Both the position numbers and the translations under genes were made by a program. 64,000 nucleotides of DNA from Alistipes sp. CAG:435 (GTDB taxonomy: Bacteria; Bacteroidota; Bacteroidia; Bacteroidales; UBA932). Shown here piece after piece: positions 60,184-64,000 of this stretch. The notes under the pieces are model-generated. The model was given only the letters and a program-made list of their open reading frames with translations, was not told the DNA's origin and searched no databases. Within the stretch, counting starts at the first letter, position 1. Each line of letters begins with the position of its first letter. The stretch is taken from positions 1 through 64,000 of the forward strand of contig FR893173.1 of the NCBI GenBank assembly GCA_000433355.1. The letters are read 5' to 3'.

Positions 60184-61755
60184 ATGGAGTCAGAAAAATC
60201 TGAGAAAGATTTGATTGTCGATGTCACATCGACAGAAGTTCACATCGCGCTGATGGAAAACCATCGGCTGATTGAGCTCAACAAAGAGTCCAGCAAAGGG
60301 CACAGTTTTTCCGTCGGGGATGTTTACCTGGGAAAAGTGAAGAAGATTCTTCCTGCGCTCAATGCCGCCTTTGTGGACATCGGAGACAAGAAGGAAGCAT
60401 TCGTTCATTATCTGGATCTGGGACTTTACTTCACATCGTTCGATGAGTTTGTGCGCAAGAGCAACCCGAACACGGATCTCGGAGAACTTTACTCGGGCAT
60501 TCCCATCGGACCGATCCTTGAGAAGGAGGGCCGCATCGAGAACGTGCTGAAGCCAGGACAGATGATGATAGTGCAGATCGTCAAGGAACCGATCTCCACG
60601 AAAGGGTCACGACTGACCGCGGAAATTTCATTGGCAGGACGTAACATTGTACTGATTCCCTTCGCCGAGAAGGTGAGCATTTCCCAAAAAATTTCCTCAA
60701 AGGAAGAGAAAAGAAGGCTTGAGACTCTTGTCAGAAGCATTCTCCCTAAGAACTACGGAGCCATCATCCGCACGGCGGCCGAAGGCAAGAACGCCGCGGT
60801 CCTCGTGGCCGAGTTGAAGTCTCTTATTGAGAAATGGGAGTCTTCCTGGAAGAAAGTTGCCAAGTCTAAGGGCATCCAGCTGCTCTTCACCGAGTACAGC
60901 AAGACCACCACCATCCTCAGAGATCTCCTGAACGATTCGTTCTCGAACATCCATGTCAACAACGAGGCGGTTTACGAGGAGATAAAGAAATATATTTCCT
61001 TGATCTCTCCGGATCAGGAAAAGATTGTGAAGCTGTACAACGGGAAGGATCCGATCTTCGACCACTTCGAGGTCACAAGGCAGATCAAGAGCTCATTCGG
61101 CAAGGTGGTGCCGATGAAGCAGGGAGCCTATCTGGTCATCGAGACGACCGAGGCCCTCAACGTGATCGATGTGAACAGCGGCATCCGCTCCAAGACCGAC
61201 AACCAGGAGGAGAACACCTTCGAGGTCAACAAGATCGCTGCCGAGGAGATCGCACGGCAACTCAGGCTCAGGGATATGGGAGGAATCGTGATCGTGGATT
61301 TCATCGACATGGATTCCGGTGAGCACCGCAACGAACTGCACAAGTACATGCAATCACTCATGGAAAGTGACAGAGCCAAGCACAACGTGCTGCCTCTCAC
61401 CAAGTTCGGTCTGATGCAGATCACCAGGCAGAGAATCCGTCCGGTGACCGAGATCAACACCGCCGAGGTCTGCCCTGTGTGCCACGGCACCGGCAAGATT
61501 TCCTCAAGCGCGGTCATCGACGAGCAGATCGAGCGGAACATCGCCTATTGCGTGGAACACGGAAAGACAGACCTTACCCTGAAGGTCAGCCCGATTCTTG
61601 GCGCATATCTGAAACGTGGCACCACGATGCTGTCAGACAAATCCTTCCTCGGGAAATGGAAGAAGAAGTACAAATGTCGGATCAACCTTGTCGAGGTGAC
61701 CGACTACACCGTTCTGCAGAATGAACTTTATGATGAGAAAGGGGACAGGCTTTAG
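60184..61755 (+). CDS. rng: Ribonuclease E/G family endoribonuclease
   Basis: This 523-residue protein has an N-terminal S1 domain (about 40-130: VYLGKVKKILPALNAAFVDIGDKKEAFVH), an RNase H-like region and a catalytic DNase I-like subdomain with metal-binding Asp residues in NVIDVNSGIRSK and VDFIDMDS. The Zn-link CPVCHGTGK follows, joining subunits into dimers. It cuts 5'-monophosphate RNAs and matures 16S rRNA. It lacks the long degradosome scaffold of RNase E and so resembles RNase G/CafA. It has no GAATAT word along its 1.57 kb. Confidence 0.94.
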   Translation: MESEKSEKDLIVDVTSTEVHIALMENHRLIELNKESSKGHSFSVGDVYLGKVKKILPALNAAFVDIGDKKEAFVHYLDLGLYFTSFDEFVRKSNPNTDLGELYSGIPIGPILEKEGRIENVLKPGQMMIVQIVKEPISTKGSRLTAEISLAGRNIVLIPFAEKVSISQKISSKEEKRRLETLVRSILPKNYGAIIRTAAEGKNAAVLVAELKSLIEKWESSWKKVAKSKGIQLLFTEYSKTTTILRDLLNDSFSNIHVNNEAVYEEIKKYISLISPDQEKIVKLYNGKDPIFDHFEVTRQIKSSFGKVVPMKQGAYLVIETTEALNVIDVNSGIRSKTDNQEENTFEVNKIAAEEIARQLRLRDMGGIVIVDFIDMDSGEHRNELHKYMQSLMESDRAKHNVLPLTKFGLMQITRQRIRPVTEINTAEVCPVCHGTGKISSSAVIDEQIERNIAYCVEHGKTDLTLKVSPILGAYLKRGTTMLSDKSFLGKWKKKYKCRINLVEVTDYTVLQNELYDEKGDRL

Positions 61756-61766
61756 TCCCCTTTTTT
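61738..61766 (+). terminator. Terminator overlapping the rng stop codon
   Basis: GGGGAC (61741-61746) and GTCCCC (61755-61760) form a stem with an 8-base loop that contains most of the TAG stop codon, followed by T6. Translation to the end of rng would compete with hairpin formation. Confidence 0.8.
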
Positions 61767-61809
61767 CGTGCTGTATAATGCGCTGAATAATGCAAGAATA
61801 GCCGCAACG

Positions 61810-63504
61810 TTATATTCTCTGTCTGGCGAAACGGCGGACGAGGGTCGCGAGGAGGATGAGGACGGCCATGAGTGTGGATAGGCGGCCGATGAAGTCACCG
61901 TGGATGACGAAGAAAGTCTTCTCATCGCTTAGCCCTACCTTGCCGCTCAATGTCTCCGGCTGCCACCAGGACGTTTGAGAGACGATTTTTCCGGACGGGT
62001 CGATGATGGCGGAGATGCCGGTGTTGGCGCTGCGGGCGATCCAACGACGGGTCTCAATGGCACGCAGGCATGAATATGACAGATGCTGTTTATAGCCGGG
62101 GGTATCGCCCCACCAAGCATCGTTGGTGATCACGGTCAGAAGACGGGCCCCGTTGCGGACGTACCGGGTGCAATATTCCCCATAGACAGACTCGTAACAG
62201 ATAGCGCAGCCCACAGGAATTGTCTCTGTCACAGAGACATGCTGAGCAGGAACATCACTATCTGGCATTGACCTACTCTCAAGATGGTCCGAAGCGACCA
62301 TGGTATCTTTCGATTCGGTAGCGTGGGAATATTCATTGAAATGCAGCGGCCCGGTCTCTTTCTGGCCGACACAACGCCCCATCACACCGCCAAGCCAGTC
62401 ATCGATCTTGCAGAAGAACGCCGGATAAGGTGTCATCTCGACCGCCACGACAAGCTTGCTTTTATGGAATATCTCCGGATAACTGAAGGCGTCGAGCATC
62501 AAGGCGGAGTTGTGCGACTCCATCCAGACTCCGCTGCCGGCAGGACGGGCCGTGTAGGATGGCTTGAGCGCCCTTTTCAGATATGTCCTCGAAGACGCTC
62601 CCACAAGCAGGTTGGCGTTCGGATGTTCGGCAAGGAACGAGGTGAATCTCTGCACGGTAGCGCTGGAGGAAAGCGAGTTCGTCACCACATCGCCGGTAAA
62701 GGTCTCCGGAGCGACCAACAGCACGGGAACGCTGTCCGGGATATTCTCAAACTGGCTGATCAGCAACTCATTCTGCTCCTCCTGTGTCATTCCTCCGAAC
62801 TTGTTGTACGGGTCGATGTTCGGCTGCGCGATGACAACGTCAAGGGTCTCGTCACAAGGTTCCGGCTTCAGGAACAAAGACACGATAGGAGGGGCTACAA
62901 ACAACGCCAAGGTTCCCAGCAAGGCCGCGGACTTAGCCTTGAGATTGAATGTCATCCAACGTCCGCTTGCGAGAGATTCCAAAATGCCGAACACACTGAG
63001 GTTCGCCGCCCAGACAAGAAGCGAGCCGCCGAGCGTCCCGGTATATTCATACCACTGGATCCACCCTGTCGTGCGCGCGAAGGCGTTGCCAAGCACGAGC
63101 CAAGGCCAACTGATCTGCGCGTCGGTGAGGTACCACCGTTCCCACGCGATCCATGCGAAAGCTAAGAATATGTAAGGTAGCGCCCCGCTTAGCCATTTCC
63201 TGCTCCAACGGAACAGCCCGAAGATGAGCGACATCTGGAAGGCGTTGGCAAGGATGGCGAATATTCCTCCACCCACAGTCGCGTTGCAGACCCAGAAGGT
63301 CGTGGCGGCGTTCCACAGGACGAAGCACAGGTAGTGCCACCAGCAGAACCCTTTCATCTCGTCTCCCGTGGCGATGTCCTCGGCCCACAGCAGAGGCACA
63401 AAAGCGATCAACGACAACCAACCAGTCCCCGGAACCAGGAACGGAACGCTAAGCAAAGCTGACGAAAGGACTGTCAGCAGTAATATTGTCAATTTTCTGG
63501 ACAT
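61810..63504 (-). CDS. lnt: Apolipoprotein N-acyltransferase
   Basis: This inner-membrane enzyme of about 564 residues adds the third acyl chain to lipoproteins. Several N-terminal membrane helices precede a periplasmic nitrilase-like domain with the Glu-Lys-Cys triad: Glu in VAPETFTGD, Lys in KSKLVVAVEMTPYP, and Cys in VGCAICYESVYGEY. A last membrane helix closes the protein. A longer-than-usual insert (about 390-440) lies between Lys and Cys and is rich in Ser, Thr and Asp. The start at 63504 gives MSRKLTILLL; further upstream codons overlap the next gene. The many lipoproteins in this window are its clients. Confidence 0.9.
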   Translation of the reverse strand: MSRKLTILLLTVLSSALLSVPFLVPGTGWLSLIAFVPLLWAEDIATGDEMKGFCWWHYLCFVLWNAATTFWVCNATVGGGIFAILANAFQMSLIFGLFRWSRKWLSGALPYIFLAFAWIAWERWYLTDAQISWPWLVLGNAFARTTGWIQWYEYTGTLGGSLLVWAANLSVFGILESLASGRWMTFNLKAKSAALLGTLALFVAPPIVSLFLKPEPCDETLDVVIAQPNIDPYNKFGGMTQEEQNELLISQFENIPDSVPVLLVAPETFTGDVVTNSLSSSATVQRFTSFLAEHPNANLLVGASSRTYLKRALKPSYTARPAGSGVWMESHNSALMLDAFSYPEIFHKSKLVVAVEMTPYPAFFCKIDDWLGGVMGRCVGQKETGPLHFNEYSHATESKDTMVASDHLESRSMPDSDVPAQHVSVTETIPVGCAICYESVYGEYCTRYVRNGARLLTVITNDAWWGDTPGYKQHLSYSCLRAIETRRWIARSANTGISAIIDPSGKIVSQTSWWQPETLSGKVGLSDEKTFFVIHGDFIGRLSTLMAVLILLATLVRRFARQRI

Positions 63505-63535
63505 AATCTGCAAAGATATGGAATTCGATTTGATT

Positions 63536-64000
63536 TTAGAACTTGAACTCCAGACCGAAGGTGACCACGAAGCGGTTGTCATGCGGAACCTTCACCCCGT
63601 CCTTCATCTCATAGCGGTGGGTCATCCTCCAGAAAGCGTCGATTCTCAGGATTCTGAATATGTTCGTGATTCCCGCTCCCATCTCGATGTAGGGGCGGTT
63701 CAGTTTGCCCATCTTCTCAGGGAACAACATCACAGCGCCGGATTTATCATCCCCGATGATTCCGTTGTTCTGCCTCCTTACCGTACCGTAAGCCGCTCTC
63801 AGCGACGCCACTTCCCTCCACTGAAGCCTTTTCAGCAATGGAATCTTGCCAAGAAAGAACCCTTTGAAATTATGCTCCCAGAAGAAGGTGGTCCAAAGGT
63901 CGGAGGCGAACTCATAGTAGTTCATGCAGTTGAAGGCATACCGCGAGAACGTGTAGGTTCCGTTGCCCTCGTGGATCTTGAGCATGGGATAGGGCACCTT
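63536..64000 (-). CDS. DUF5686-family outer-membrane protein, N-terminus beyond window
   Basis: The last 155 codons of a larger gene are visible; the frame is open at the window end. The text PYPMLKIHEGNGTYTFSRYAFNCMNYYEF and FFLGKIPLLKRLQWREV matches DUF5686 proteins, which have a carboxypeptidase-regulatory-like N-terminal domain and an Omp85-like or TonB-like barrel. The final strand FVVTFGLEFKF ends in Phe, as in outer-membrane barrels. It lies 31 bp upstream of lnt on the same strand. The function of the family is unknown. Confidence 0.82.
   Translation of the reverse strand, partial: KVPYPMLKIHEGNGTYTFSRYAFNCMNYYEFASDLWTTFFWEHNFKGFFLGKIPLLKRLQWREVASLRAAYGTVRRQNNGIIGDDKSGAVMLFPEKMGKLNRPYIEMGAGITNIFRILRIDAFWRMTHRYEMKDGVKVPHDNRFVVTFGLEFKF

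Noticed and set aside
1..64000. tRNA, rRNA, prophage or integrase genes
   Set aside because: None of the intergenic stretches shows a cloverleaf or rRNA sequence, and no phage structural or integrase gene was recognised.
1..64000. Shine-Dalgarno sites as evidence for starts
   Set aside because: AGGAGG-type sites are not consistently present before the genes, as expected in Bacteroidota, so starts were chosen from signal peptides, family starts, promoters and overlaps.

Overview
The window looks like chromosome of an uncultured Bacteroidales bacterium (Bacteroidota) with an estimated GC content slightly above 50%. Signs of this are a SusC/SusD pair, many Cys-lipoproteins and outer-membrane barrels, DUF4843, PKD-like, DUF5723, DUF5686 and DUF5117-type families, a Bacteroidota-type small basic ribosomal-like protein behind an HU gene, and promoters with the Bacteroidota -7 box TAnnTTTG (several with a TTG -33 element 19-20 bp upstream). 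No rRNA, tRNA, CRISPR array or prophage was recognised.

Layout. 1-3.8 kb: edge-truncated lipoprotein, transposase remnant, acyl-CoA synthetase, HAD phosphatase. 3.9-16.7 kb: one long minus-strand operon reading SusC, SusD, DUF4843, PKD-like lipoprotein, large zinc metalloprotease, 5'-nucleotidase-like lipoprotein, histidine acid phosphatase; it looks like a peptide and phosphoester acquisition locus. 16.9-31 kb: N-carbamoylputrescine amidase and, 8 kb away, agmatine deiminase (putrescine synthesis), two paralogous membrane proteins (one with an AraC output domain, one without), a RelA-type ppGpp synthetase with a dead hydrolase site, UvrB, a YfbK-like vWA lipoprotein, a calcineurin-type phosphatase and an FMN reductase. 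31-36.8 kb: esterase, lipoprotein serpin, DUF4359-like protein, MltG and a glucosaminidase. 36.9-44.4 kb: RNase Z with ribosomal protein S1, CorA, then MntP, RecR, MurQ and an amino-sugar kinase. 44.5-53.6 kb: SGNH hydrolase with PnuC, an unrecognised secreted protein paired with a DUF5723 barrel, a nucleoside-recognition membrane protein, a porin, class II aldolase and a TSCPD protein. 54.1-64 kb: double-thioredoxin protein with CoaD, Ung and Lon, then HU, the 29-residue basic protein and RNase G, and finally Lnt and a DUF5686 barrel cut by the window end.

Repeats are the most unusual layer. (i) The word GAATAT/ATATTC occurs about 175 times by manual count, roughly seven times the base-composition expectation, in every reading frame and in both orientations, with rare codons used to build it. 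(ii) A 162-bp MITE-like hairpin element occurs twice in opposite orientation with two differences. (iii) A 25-bp palindromic REP built on TTCGACAGGCTCAG sits at gene ends, in intergenic gaps and, in frame, inside relA. (iv) A 420-bp element with 23-bp terminal inverted repeats lies upstream of corA, with a lone related end elsewhere.
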